In this document: in pieces, positions 43,474 to 51,937 of the stretch
Layout of the letters: each line of letters begins with the position of its first letter
Position numbering within the stretch: position 1 is the stretch's first letter
Source: JBKPNJ01 sp963695705
Lineage (GTDB): Bacteria > Actinomycetota > Actinomycetes > Propionibacteriales > Nocardioidaceae
Direction of reading: 5' to 3'
Assembly (NCBI GenBank): GCA_963695705.1
Contig: CAVOHB010000006.1
Span: 671,788-735,787, forward strand
Length of the DNA: 64,000 nt
Notes under the pieces: model-generated
Seen by the model: only the letters and a program-made list of their open reading frames with translations
The model's database searches: none
Told to the model about the DNA's origin: nothing
Position numbers and translations under genes: made by a program

Positions 43474-45015
43474 ATGCCGGCAGCGTCGTCAGTCGATCGT
43501 CGTACCGTGCTGAGGGCCGGAGCGCTCGGCGCCGTCTCCCTGGGCGCCGTCGCCGCCGCGGGTGGCTGCGCGTGGCAGGGGGGCAGCACCGCGGCGCCGG
43601 TGGTGAGCCGGACGCTCAGGCCCACCCCGGCGGACTGGCGTGCCCTGGCCCACGGCCTGGCCGGTGACCTCGTCCGCCCGCATGACGCCGACTACGACAG
43701 CGCCCGGCGGCTGTACAACCCGCGGTTCGACCGGGTCAGGCCGGCGGCGGTGGTCGAGGCGGCCAACAGGCACGACGTCGCCGAGGCGATCCGCTTCTCC
43801 CGCCGGTTCGGGTTGGTCGCACGCCCCCGCTCCGGCGGTCACTCCTACGTGGGCGTCTCGACGGCGGCCGGCGGGCTCGTCGTGGACGTGGGACGGATCC
43901 GCGGGGTCGACTACGACGCCGCGTCACGGACCGCCCTGGTGCGCGCCGGATCGCGGCTGTTCGACGTACACGAGGCCCTCGAACCGCACGGGCGCTCGCT
44001 GCCGACCGGGACCTGCCCGACCGTGGGGGCCGCGGGTCTGACTCTCGGCGGCGGGGTCGGCGTCGAGGGACGGGCGCACGGGCTCACCTGCGATGCGGTC
44101 GCGGCGCTGACCGTGGTCACGGCGGCCGGCAGGACCCTGCAGGTCGACGCCAGTCACCACGCCGACCTGTTCTGGGCGCTGCGCGGCGGAGGCGGAGGCA
44201 ACTTCGGCGTGGTCACCGCGATGCGGGTCCGCACGTTCCCCGCTCACGTCGTCGGCTTCTACTTCGTCTCGTGGGCGGCGTCCGACGCCGCGGCGGTGAT
44301 CAGGGGCTGGCAGCACCGGGTGGGCCGGATGCCTCGGTCGGCGTGGGCCAACCTGCACCTGGAGGCGGGATCGGCCGGATCCGTCGCCATCCGCGTCGTT
44401 GGCGTGTCGCTCACCGGCGACGGCGCCGGCGAGGCGGCGGCGCTGCAGGCCGCGGTGGGGCGGCCCGCGACGAGTGTGTCGACCTTCAGCCGCAGCCACG
44501 CCGACGCGATCAAGCTGCTCGCCGGGTGCTCGACCCTCACCGACCAGCAGTGTCACCTGCGACCGCGCGGGTCGCTCTCGCGCGAGGCCTTCGCCGCCGG
44601 CAGCGACGTGCTCGGCGCGCCGATGAGCCACCAGGTCGCGACCGCGCTTGTCACGCTGGTCCGGCGCAGGGCGTCCGCCGGGCGGGGCGCGGCAGTGATC
44701 ATCGATCCGCTCGGCGGGGCGGTGTCCGACCATCGTCCGGCGGCGACCGCATTCCGCTGGCGCCACGCGCTGGGCACGATCCAGTGGTACGTCGGCCTCC
44801 CCGACGCGCCGCGCCCCGCCGACGTCGCCGAGGCGTACCGATGGATCGGACGCGGGCACCGGGTGCTCGCTCCGGCGTCCATCGGCGGCTACGTCAACTA
44901 CCTGGAGCCGGGCCGGGCGGTCGGCTCGTACTATGGCGCCAATCTCGCCCGGCTGCGGCAGGTGAAGGCGCGGTACGACCCGACCGGGTTCTTCCACTCC
45001 CACTACACGGTCTAG
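43474..45015 (+). CDS. Tat-exported FAD-binding oxidase (BBE-type)
   Basis: A 513-residue flavoprotein. The N-terminus DRRTVLRAGALGAVSLGAVA is a twin-arginine signal (RRTVLRAG); the following AAAGGC looks like a lipobox, so it is a probable Tat lipoprotein. The FAD domain has the GGHSYVGVS segment (the His that binds FAD) and GLTLGGGVG; the substrate domain ends with the berberine bridge enzyme signature YVNYLEPGRAVGSYYGANLARLRQVKARYDPTGFF. No cysteinyl-FAD CxxV-like motif is obvious, so the flavin may be attached by His only. The substrate is unknown; sugars or alkaloid-like alcohols are typical. Start: ATG at 43474, after GGGGAGG. Confidence 0.9.
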   Translation: MPAASSVDRRTVLRAGALGAVSLGAVAAAGGCAWQGGSTAAPVVSRTLRPTPADWRALAHGLAGDLVRPHDADYDSARRLYNPRFDRVRPAAVVEAANRHDVAEAIRFSRRFGLVARPRSGGHSYVGVSTAAGGLVVDVGRIRGVDYDAASRTALVRAGSRLFDVHEALEPHGRSLPTGTCPTVGAAGLTLGGGVGVEGRAHGLTCDAVAALTVVTAAGRTLQVDASHHADLFWALRGGGGGNFGVVTAMRVRTFPAHVVGFYFVSWAASDAAAVIRGWQHRVGRMPRSAWANLHLEAGSAGSVAIRVVGVSLTGDGAGEAAALQAAVGRPATSVSTFSRSHADAIKLLAGCSTLTDQQCHLRPRGSLSREAFAAGSDVLGAPMSHQVATALVTLVRRRASAGRGAAVIIDPLGGAVSDHRPAATAFRWRHALGTIQWYVGLPDAPRPADVAEAYRWIGRGHRVLAPASIGGYVNYLEPGRAVGSYYGANLARLRQVKARYDPTGFFHSHYTV

Positions 45016-45057
45016 ACCGGCGGGATCCACAGGTCGGCACCTGAGCGGGGATCCACG

Positions 45058-45813
45058 ATGGACCCGATCCCTACACTGCCTGGTGTGCCCTACGATCTCG
45101 CGGTCGTGGCGGGCGCCGCCCTGTTCGGTGCTGCCGCCGGCGCCCTGCTGCCGGGCGTGCTCGCCCGGCTTCCCGAGCCCGAGCTCGATCCGGTGGACCC
45201 GGCGGGCGCGGCCGCGCCGGCCAAGGTCCCGTACGCCACGCTCGCCAGGACTCCGGGCCTGGGAGTCGGCGGTGCCGCCGCTGCGGCCGTCGCGTGTGCC
45301 GTGGTTGCGTGGCGGCTGGGCTGGTCGGCTCCGCTGCCGGCCTGGTTGTACCTCGCCGTGGTCGGGGTGCTGCTGGCCTGGATCGATGCGAGGACGCGTC
45401 TGCTGCCGACGCGCATCGTCGGCCCGTCGTACCTGGTCGTCGGTACCTTGCTCCTGGGGGCGTCGGCGGTCGAGGGGGACTGGCACGCACTGGCCCGGGC
45501 CGGTCTGGGCTGGGCGATCGCCGGTGGCTCGTTCCTCCTGCTGTGGGTCGTCCATCCCCGCGGGATGGGCTATGGCGACGTCCGGCTGGCCGGCCTCCTC
45601 GGCATGGCGCTGGGCTGGCTGGGGTGGCCCGAGTTCGGTGTCGGGATGTACGCCGGGTTCCTGCTCGGCGGCGTCATCGGGGCCGTTCTCGCGCTGCTGC
45701 ACCTGGTGGACCGCAAGCGGTACCCGTTCGGACCGTTCATGCTCGCCGGGGCGCTGGTGGGGCTGGTCTGGGGGCCGGCCATCGTCGACTGGTACGCCGG
45801 GGCCCGTCGCTGA
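45058..45813 (+). CDS. Type IV prepilin peptidase (A24), short form
   Basis: Aspartyl protease of the inner membrane that cleaves prepilin leaders. The 251-residue protein has about seven helices and the two catalytic Asp motifs WIDARTRLLP (about residue 115) and GMGYGDVRLAGLLG. The N-terminal methyltransferase domain and its cysteine pairs, present in full-length PilD, are absent, as in many actinomycete homologues. No pilin genes are in the window, but its place in the aro cluster between aroE and aroC is common in actinomycetes. Confidence 0.9.
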   Translation: MDPIPTLPGVPYDLAVVAGAALFGAAAGALLPGVLARLPEPELDPVDPAGAAAPAKVPYATLARTPGLGVGGAAAAAVACAVVAWRLGWSAPLPAWLYLAVVGVLLAWIDARTRLLPTRIVGPSYLVVGTLLLGASAVEGDWHALARAGLGWAIAGGSFLLLWVVHPRGMGYGDVRLAGLLGMALGWLGWPEFGVGMYAGFLLGGVIGAVLALLHLVDRKRYPFGPFMLAGALVGLVWGPAIVDWYAGARR

Positions 45814-45861
45814 AGCTGCGACATCCATGGGGCAGCGCTCCGGCATGGGAGACTTTGCGGC

Positions 45862-47040
45862 ATGCTGCGATGGCTGACGGCCGGTGAATCCCATGGTCAG
45901 GCGCTGGTCGCCGTCCTGGAGGGGCTGCCCGCCGGAGTCGAGATCACCACCGCGGACGTCGGGGCCGCGCTGGCCCGTCGCAGGCTGGGGTACGGGCGCG
46001 GCGCCCGCATGTCGTTCGAGCAGGACCGGGTGACGTTCCTGGCAGGTATCCGGCACGGCCGCACGCTCGGCAGCCCCATCGCGGTCCAGATCGCCAACAC
46101 CGAGTGGCCCAAGTGGGAGCAGGTGATGGCGGCCGACCCGGTTGACGCCGACGCGTTGGCCGGGTTGGCCCGCAATGCCCCGCTGACACGCCCCAGACCA
46201 GGTCACGCCGACCTGGTGGGGATGCAGAAGTACGGCTTCGACGACGCCCGGCCGGTGCTCGAGCGAGCCAGTGCCCGGGAGACCGCGGCCCGGGTCGCCC
46301 TCGGCGCGATCGCTGAGGCGTTTCTGAGCCAGGCATACGGCATCGCCCTGGTCAGCCACGTCGTGTCCATCGGAGAGGCTCAGGCTCCGGCCGGGTCGGT
46401 TCCGAACGTGGCTGACGTCGCGCACCTCGACGCCGATCCGGTCAGGTGCCTCGACGCGGACGCCAGCAAGGCGATGGTCGCCGAGATCGACGCTGCACAC
46501 GACGATGGGGACACGCTGGGGGGCCTCGTCGAGGTGGTCGTCCACGGGCTGCCCCCTGGTCTGGGCAGCCACGTGCACTGGGACCGCCGGCTCGACGCGC
46601 GGCTGGCCGGCGCGCTGATGGGGATCCAGGCGATCAAGGGCGTCGAGGTCGGCGACGGGTTCGAGCTCGCAAGGATCCGGGGGTCCCTGGCCCATGACGA
46701 GATCGTCAGAACGAAGGCGGGTCTGGGGCGGGCGTCGGGCCGGTCGGGGGGCACCGAGGGAGGCATGTCGACCGGTGCGGTGTTGCGGGTACGTGCCGCG
46801 ATGAAGCCGATCTCCACCGTCCCGCGGGCGTTGCGTACCGTCGACCTTGCCACCGGGCAGGACGCCGTGGCGCACCATCAGCGTTCGGACGTCTGCGCCG
46901 TCCCGGCCGCCGGGGTGGTCGCCGAGGCCATGGTCGCCATGGTGGTCGCCGAGGCGGCGGTCGAGAAGTTCGGTGGGGACTCGGTGGCTGAGACCCGGCG
47001 CAACCACGAGGGGTATCTGGCCAGCCTGAGGTACCCGTGA
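45862..47040 (+). CDS. aroC: Chorismate synthase
   Basis: Makes chorismate from EPSP using reduced FMN. The 392-residue protein carries signature 1 LRWLTAGESHGQALV, signature 2 RTKAGLGRASGRSGG... (as IVRTKAGLGRASGRSGGTEG) and signature 3 RSDVCAVPAAGVVAEAM. The FMN/phosphate site RPGHADLVGMQKYGFDDARPVLERASARET is present. The stop overlaps aroK (GTGA), followed by aroB and aroQ, so chorismate genes are co-transcribed. Confidence 0.97.
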   Translation: MLRWLTAGESHGQALVAVLEGLPAGVEITTADVGAALARRRLGYGRGARMSFEQDRVTFLAGIRHGRTLGSPIAVQIANTEWPKWEQVMAADPVDADALAGLARNAPLTRPRPGHADLVGMQKYGFDDARPVLERASARETAARVALGAIAEAFLSQAYGIALVSHVVSIGEAQAPAGSVPNVADVAHLDADPVRCLDADASKAMVAEIDAAHDDGDTLGGLVEVVVHGLPPGLGSHVHWDRRLDARLAGALMGIQAIKGVEVGDGFELARIRGSLAHDEIVRTKAGLGRASGRSGGTEGGMSTGAVLRVRAAMKPISTVPRALRTVDLATGQDAVAHHQRSDVCAVPAAGVVAEAMVAMVVAEAAVEKFGGDSVAETRRNHEGYLASLRYP

Positions 47041-47540
47041 CTCCGGTGGTGGTGCTCGTCGGCCCACCGGGAGCCGGCAAAAGCACGGTCGGCGGTCTGC
47101 TGGCCGACCGGCTCGGGGTTCCGCTCCGCGACACAGACGAGGACGTCGAGTCCAGCGCCGGCAAGAGCGTCGCCGACATCTTCGTCGACGACGGCGAGCA
47201 GCGCTTCCGGGAGCTCGAGAGCGGGTCGGTCGCGGCCGCGCTCTGCGAGCATGACGGCGTGGTCAGTCTCGGCGGAGGCGCGGTGCTGGCCGAGTCGACG
47301 AGAAAGCTGCTGGCCGACCATCGGGTGGTGTTCCTCGACGTGGGCCTCGCTGAGGCGGCGTCGAGAGTCGGGCTCGGTTCCGCCCGACCACTGCTGCTCG
47401 GAAACGTCCGCGCGCAGCTCAAGGCCCTGCTCGACGAGCGCAGGCCGCTGTACCGCGAGGTCGCGTGCGTTGTCATCGACACGAACTCGCGGACACCGGA
47501 GGAAGTCGCCGACGAGGTGCTGGCGGCGCTGCCACGATGA
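47037..47540 (+). CDS. aroK: Shikimate kinase
   Basis: Phosphorylates shikimate with ATP. The 167-residue protein has Walker A GPPGAGKSTVG, the substrate Asp in VPLRDTDEDVE, FRELESGSVAAAL (Arg and Glu), SLGGGAVL, and the LID/NMP region SARPLLLGN. The start is the GTG that overlaps the aroC stop. The stop overlaps aroB (ATGA). Confidence 0.96.
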   Translation: MTPVVVLVGPPGAGKSTVGGLLADRLGVPLRDTDEDVESSAGKSVADIFVDDGEQRFRELESGSVAAALCEHDGVVSLGGGAVLAESTRKLLADHRVVFLDVGLAEAASRVGLGSARPLLLGNVRAQLKALLDERRPLYREVACVVIDTNSRTPEEVADEVLAALPR

Positions 47541-48637
47541 CGGGCGTGACGACGCGGATCGAGGTCGGCTCGGCCAGCCCGTACACCGTGGTCGTCGGCC
47601 ACGGGCTGCTCGGCGAGCTGCGGGGGATGCTCGGCGCTGCCGTACGCCAGGTGGCGGTGATCTATCCCAGCCCCCTGACGCGCGCGGCCCGGGCACTGCA
47701 GGCCACGCTGACCGAGCAGGGCCGGGAGGTCATCGGGATCGAGGTACCGGACGCCGAGGAGGCGAAGTCGGCTCGCGTCGCCGAGCACTGCTGGAACGAG
47801 CTCGGCGCCGCCGGCTTCACCCGCTCCGACGCGGTGGTGAGCATGGGCGGCGGCTCCACGACGGACCTGGCCGGTTTCGTGGCCGCCGGCTGGCTGCGCG
47901 GGGTGGCCGTGGTGCACGTTCCGACCACGCTGCTGGCGATGGTCGACGCCGCCGTGGGTGGCAAGACGGGCATCAACACCGACGCCGGCAAGAACCTGGT
48001 GGGCGCGTTCCACCAGCCCGCCGGGGTGGTCTGCGACCTGTCGACGCTGACGACGCTGCCAGCGGCGGAGGTGGCCAGCGGCCTGGCCGAGATCATCAAG
48101 TGCGGCTTCATCGCCGACTCGGAGATCCTCAACCTGGTCCAGGCGGACCCCGCCGCCGCAGGGGCGGTCGGTGGACTGGTGCTGCGTGAGCTGATCGAGC
48201 GGGCGATCCGGGTCAAGGCGGCGGTCGTGGCGGCCGACCCCAGGGAGGACCGCTCCACCGCCTTGTGGGTCGGCCGCGAGGCGCTCAACTACGGGCACAC
48301 GATGGGACACGCGATCGAACGCGCCGAGGGCTACCGCCGCCGGCACGGCGACGCAGTGGCCATCGGGATGGTGTACGTGGCCGAGCTCGCCCGGCTGACG
48401 GGGCGGCTCGATCGTCCGACCGCCGAGCGGCATCGAACGGTCCTGCAATCGGTCGGGCTGCCGACGACGTACCAGGGCAGCACCTGGGAGGAGCTGTTCG
48501 ACGCCATGCGGGTGGACAAGAAGTCCCGCGGCGGGCGCCTCCGCTTCGTGGTCCTCGACGGCCTGGCCAGACCCGGCATCCTCGAGGCGCCCGACCCGGA
48601 CCTGCTCATCCGCGCCCACCGGGCGATCGCGGGGTGA
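47537..48637 (+). CDS. aroB: 3-dehydroquinate synthase
   Basis: NAD- and metal-dependent cyclase that makes 3-dehydroquinate from DAHP. The 366-residue protein has the NAD site SMGGGSTTDLAGFVAAGWLRG, HVPTTLLAMVDAAVGGKTGIN, the metal-binding NYGHTMGHAIE and VDKKSRGGRLRFV. Start: ATG overlapping the aroK stop. An 85-base gap to aroQ holds a two-unit 21-bp array that matches the cassette at 22884-24051. Confidence 0.97.
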   Translation: MTGVTTRIEVGSASPYTVVVGHGLLGELRGMLGAAVRQVAVIYPSPLTRAARALQATLTEQGREVIGIEVPDAEEAKSARVAEHCWNELGAAGFTRSDAVVSMGGGSTTDLAGFVAAGWLRGVAVVHVPTTLLAMVDAAVGGKTGINTDAGKNLVGAFHQPAGVVCDLSTLTTLPAAEVASGLAEIIKCGFIADSEILNLVQADPAAAGAVGGLVLRELIERAIRVKAAVVAADPREDRSTALWVGREALNYGHTMGHAIERAEGYRRRHGDAVAIGMVYVAELARLTGRLDRPTAERHRTVLQSVGLPTTYQGSTWEELFDAMRVDKKSRGGRLRFVVLDGLARPGILEAPDPDLLIRAHRAIAG

Positions 48638-48661
48638 ATCGCGGTGAGCCGGCGGCGACAA

Positions 48662-48699
48662 GTGTCGGATGGCGTGCAACAACTGTCGGATCGCGGGTT
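48662..48699. repeat. Orphan two-unit 21-bp array (TGTCGGAT x2) between aroB and aroQ
   Basis: TGTCGGAT at 48663 and 48684, 21 bases apart, with the first followed by GGCGTGCAACAAC and the second by CGCGGGTTGG. The layout mirrors the outer end of the right array at 24015-24052. No gene or second arm is nearby. Confidence 0.85.
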
Positions 48700-48710
48700 G
48701 GCGGTGTGGG

Positions 48711-48716
48711 TAGGCT
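48711..48716 (+). promoter_or_regulatory. -10 box for a probably leaderless aroQ transcript
   Basis: TAGGCT lies 6 bases before the aroQ ATG with no ribosome binding site between, just downstream of the orphan array. Confidence 0.5.
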
Positions 48717-48722
48717 CCGGAC

Positions 48723-49151
48723 ATGCGTGTGCTCGTACTCAACGGCCCGAATCTCGGCCGTTTGGGCGCCAGGGAGCCCGAGGTCTATGGGGCGATGTCG
48801 CACGACGCTCTGAGCCGGGCGTGCGTCGACGCCGGGTCCGCCCTCGGGCTCGAGGTCGAGGTACGCCAGAGCGACGACGAGCGTGAGCTGGTCCACTGGC
48901 TGCACGAGGCCGCCGACGACTCGACACCGGTGGTGCTCAACGCGGCGGCCTTCACGCACTACTCGTACTCACTGCGCGACGCATGTGCCCAGCTGACGGC
49001 GCCCCTGGTCGAGGTGCACATCTCCAACCCCGCCGCCCGCGAGGAGTTCCGGCACACCAGCGTGATCGGTTCCGTGGCCACGGGCACCATCGCCGGGTTC
49101 GGTACGGGCTCCTACCTGCTCGCGCTGCGCGCCATCGCCGGCCAGCCGTGA
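48723..49151 (+). CDS. aroQ: 3-dehydroquinate dehydratase, type II
   Basis: Converts 3-dehydroquinate to 3-dehydroshikimate. The 142-residue protein has VLNGPNLGRLGAREPEVYG (with the Arg and Tyr of the active-site loop), NAAAFTHYSYSLRDA, and VEVHISNPAAREEFRHTSV. Length is usual for the dodecameric type II enzyme. It follows the 21-bp array and a TAGGCT box and overlaps pepQ (GTGA). Confidence 0.97.
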   Translation: MRVLVLNGPNLGRLGAREPEVYGAMSHDALSRACVDAGSALGLEVEVRQSDDERELVHWLHEAADDSTPVVLNAAAFTHYSYSLRDACAQLTAPLVEVHISNPAAREEFRHTSVIGSVATGTIAGFGTGSYLLALRAIAGQP

Positions 49152-50236
49152 GCGCCGCGCCCCGCGAGCGGCAGCGTCGGGACGCACTACGCGGCCTGCT
49201 GCGCGAGTTGGACGTCCCGGCTGCCCTGATCAGCACGCTGGTCAACGTTCGCTACCTCACCGGGTTCACCGGATCGAACGCCGCACTGCTGGTCGGCGTC
49301 GACGGCCGGGACGTGTTCGTCACCGACGGCCGCTACACCGACCAGTCGGCGGCACAGCTGCCCGACGTCGAGCGGGTCACCGGTCGCTCGGTCGTCCAGG
49401 ACCTGGTCACGGTCGCCAACGAGAAGTCCCTGTCGGGTCTGGCGCTGGAGACCCACACGCTCTCCGCGGACGACCGGGACACCGTCGGCAAGTCGTTCAG
49501 CGGCCGCATCAGGAAGCTGGGTGAGGCGGTCGAGCGGCTGCGCGTGGTCAAGGACGAGGCTGAGATCGATGCGCTGCGGTCGGCCTGCCGGATCTCGGTG
49601 GAGGCGCTGGAGCAGCTGCTGCAGGGCCCGTTCGTCGGGCGCACCGAGCGCGAGGTGGCCCGCGACCTCGAGTGGCGGATGTACGCCCTCGGGGCGGAGG
49701 CGATCGGGTTCGACACGATCGTCGCCGCCGGTCCGCACTCGGCGATTCCGCATCACGACCCCACGGACCGTCGGCTGCGCACCGGCGACCTGCTCAAGAT
49801 CGACTTCGGCGCCCGCTACGCCGGCTACCACGCCGACTGCACCCGCACCATGGTCGTCGGTGACGAGCCGGTCGGCTGGCAGCGCGAGATCCACGACCTG
49901 GTGGCCAGGTCGCAGGCCGCGGGCAGGGAGGCGCTCGCCCCGGGCGTCGAGCGGGCGGCCGTCGACCGGGCGGCGCGGAGGGTCATCGAGGACGCGGGCC
50001 ACGGTGATCACTTCACCCACGGGCTCGGGCACGGCGTCGGCCTGGAGATCCACGAGGAGCCGTACCTCGGTGCCCGCGCGACAGGTAAACTGCTGGCTCG
50101 CACTCCGGTCACGGTCGAGCCCGGTGTCTACCTGCCCGGCCGTGGCGGCGTCCGGATCGAAGACACGCTGGTGGTCGGGCCGGAGGCACCGGAGCTGCTC
50201 ACCACCACGACCAGGGAGCTTCTCGTCGTGGGCTGA
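49148..50236 (+). CDS. pepQ: Xaa-Pro peptidase (M24 family)
   Basis: Cytosolic metallopeptidase that removes residues next to proline. The 362-residue protein has the creatinase N-terminal domain (VNVRYLTGFTGSNAALLVG) and the pita-bread domain with metal ligands in KIDFGARYAGYHADCTRT, HGLGHGVGLEIHEEP and VEPGVYLPGRGGVRIED. The GTG start overlaps the aroQ stop. Standing between aroQ and efp is the usual actinomycete order. The exact substrate preference cannot be read; the symbol follows the neighbourhood. Confidence 0.93.
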   Translation: MSAAPRERQRRDALRGLLRELDVPAALISTLVNVRYLTGFTGSNAALLVGVDGRDVFVTDGRYTDQSAAQLPDVERVTGRSVVQDLVTVANEKSLSGLALETHTLSADDRDTVGKSFSGRIRKLGEAVERLRVVKDEAEIDALRSACRISVEALEQLLQGPFVGRTEREVARDLEWRMYALGAEAIGFDTIVAAGPHSAIPHHDPTDRRLRTGDLLKIDFGARYAGYHADCTRTMVVGDEPVGWQREIHDLVARSQAAGREALAPGVERAAVDRAARRVIEDAGHGDHFTHGLGHGVGLEIHEEPYLGARATGKLLARTPVTVEPGVYLPGRGGVRIEDTLVVGPEAPELLTTTTRELLVVG

Positions 50237-50277
50237 CCGCCTGCCGGGACGACGTACGAAGAGATGGATCACCACCG

Positions 50278-50841
50278 ATGGCCACGACCAACGACCTGAA
50301 GAACGGCACCGTGCTCAACCTGGACGGCCAGCTCTGGTCGGTCGTGTGGTTCCAGCACCACAAGCCGGGCAAGGGCGGCGCCGTCGTGCGCACCAAGCTG
50401 AAGAACGTCCTGTCGGGCAAGATCGTCGACAAGACGTTCAATGCCGACGTCCGGGTGGAGATGGCCAACGTCGACAAGCGCTCGATGACCTACCTGTACA
50501 ACGACGGCTCCGCCTACATCTTCATGGACTCCCAGACCTACGAGCAGCTGCACGTGCCCGACGAGACGGTCGGTGAGGCGTCGCAGTTCATGCTCGAGAA
50601 CCAGGAGGCGACCGTCGCCGTGCACGAGGGGCTGCCGCTCTACATCGAGCTGCCGGCGTCGGTCGAGCTCGCCGTCGAGTACACCGAGCCCGGCCTGCAG
50701 GGTGACCGGTCGACCGGCGGCACCAAGCCCGCGAGGCTGGAGACCGGGTACGAGATCTCCGTCCCGCTGTTCATCACGACCGGCGAGCGGGTCAAGGTCG
50801 ATACCCGCGACGGCAGCTACCTCGGCCGCGTGTCGAGCTGA
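50278..50841 (+). CDS. efp: Translation elongation factor P
   Basis: Helps ribosomes make peptide bonds at proline runs. The 187-residue protein has the three domains of bacterial EF-P; the tip loop is HHKPGKGGAVVRTKLKN, where the Lys in PGKGG is the site modified in some bacteria. No modification genes (epmA/epmB) are in the window. The stop overlaps the nusB start (TGATG). Confidence 0.97.
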   Translation: MATTNDLKNGTVLNLDGQLWSVVWFQHHKPGKGGAVVRTKLKNVLSGKIVDKTFNADVRVEMANVDKRSMTYLYNDGSAYIFMDSQTYEQLHVPDETVGEASQFMLENQEATVAVHEGLPLYIELPASVELAVEYTEPGLQGDRSTGGTKPARLETGYEISVPLFITTGERVKVDTRDGSYLGRVSS

Positions 50842-51251
50842 TGGGAGCTCGGACCAAGGCGCGCAAGCGCGCGCTCGACATCCTGTTCGAGAGCGAGCTG
50901 CGATCCCTCCCGGTCGGTGGCACGCTCGGGGACCGGCAGAGCGACCCGGATCGCCCGCTCAACGACTACACGGTGACGCTCGTGCGGGGAGTCGGCGAGC
51001 ACCATGAACGTCTCGACTCGCTGCTCGCGACGTACTCCCAGGACTGGACGCTCGACCGGATGCCGGTCGTCGACCGCAACATCCTGCGGATCGGGGCGTT
51101 CGAGCTGCTGTATGTCGAGGACGTCCCCGATGCGGTTGCCGTCAGCGAGGCGGTGAAGCTCGCCCGTGAGCTGTCCACGACCGAGTCACCGGGGTTCGTC
51201 AACGGACTGCTGGCCCGTATCCTCGAGCTCAAGCCGACCCTGGCGGGTTGA
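50841..51251 (+). CDS. nusB: Transcription antitermination factor NusB
   Basis: All-helical RNA-binding protein of the rRNA antitermination complex, 136 residues. It contains ARTKARKRALDILFESELR (arginine-rich helix) and VVDRNILRIGAFELLYVEDVPDAVAVSEAVKLAREL, typical of the family, and SPGFVNGLLARIL at the end. It is coupled to efp by one base and ends 6 bases from the convergent M23 gene. Confidence 0.96.
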   Translation: MGARTKARKRALDILFESELRSLPVGGTLGDRQSDPDRPLNDYTVTLVRGVGEHHERLDSLLATYSQDWTLDRMPVVDRNILRIGAFELLYVEDVPDAVAVSEAVKLARELSTTESPGFVNGLLARILELKPTLAG

Positions 51252-51257
51252 CCAAGC

Positions 51258-51899
51258 TCAGTCGGCCAGGCTCAGCCGCAGGTACCGGGTCGGCTTGACC
51301 GCCTCGGTGTAGGACCCGGCGATCGGCCGCGCCTCGAAGTGCAGGTGGCACCCGTCCGGGGCACCGGCGTCGGATGCCAGCGCCATCAGCTGCCCGCGCG
51401 ATACCCGGGCTCCCGGCCTGACAAACACCCGGCGCACGTGCCCGATCACGAAGTCCCGGCCCAGTCGGTGGCTGCGCAGCCGGAAGGCATGTGGGCCGTA
51501 CGCCGGGCCGAGTGCGCCCGCCGAGTCCGGCCGGACCACGCGGCCGCGCACACCGGCGTACAGCCTGGTCCGGCAAGGCATCGCGATGTCGAGGCCGTGG
51601 TGGAAGCCACGGTCGTGCGTGCAGCGCGGGTCCGGTGGATAGTACGGCGCCCGGGTGCACCCGAACGGGACCATCTTGCGGTGCCGACCGGCGTACCACG
51701 GCGACCGGTAGTAGTGCTTGTCCCTTGCCCAGAACCGGCGGGCATCCGGCGCCGCCACCAGGTGCAGCGCAGCATCCCCCGGTCCAACGTGCGCGGAGGG
51801 ACCACGTGCCTCGCGACCGATGGTCGAGAACGTCGACAGGAGCAGGACCGCGACCACTAGGAACCCGGCGAGGCGCAGGCTGCCGTCACGGTCTGGCAC
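51258..51899 (-). CDS. Secreted M23 (LytM-type) metallopeptidase
   Basis: A 213-residue exported protein with an N-terminal signal or anchor (LRLAGFLVVAVLLLSTFS). The LytM zinc site is intact: HHGLDIAMP (HxxxD) and HLHFEARP (HxH). A pair of cysteines outside it (FGCTRAP, DPRCTHD) suggests a disulfide. It probably cuts peptidoglycan cross-links or regulates amidases outside the membrane. It is on its own on the minus strand, convergent with nusB, and 38 bases downstream of fchA. Confidence 0.9.
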   Translation of the reverse strand: MPDRDGSLRLAGFLVVAVLLLSTFSTIGREARGPSAHVGPGDAALHLVAAPDARRFWARDKHYYRSPWYAGRHRKMVPFGCTRAPYYPPDPRCTHDRGFHHGLDIAMPCRTRLYAGVRGRVVRPDSAGALGPAYGPHAFRLRSHRLGRDFVIGHVRRVFVRPGARVSRGQLMALASDAGAPDGCHLHFEARPIAGSYTEAVKPTRYLRLSLAD

Positions 51900-51937
51900 G
51901 GCGCCATCCTGGCACAGCGTCGACGCTCGAGGTGGGA

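Noticed and set aside
43924..47067. A 1047-codon open frame on the minus strand antisense to the oxidase, prepilin peptidase and aroC genes
   Set aside because: Composition is typical of GC-rich antisense (Arg, His, Pro, Gly rich) with no family motif; the plus-strand genes are unmistakable. The same holds for long frames at 2648-4525, 12481-14673 and 46706-48742.
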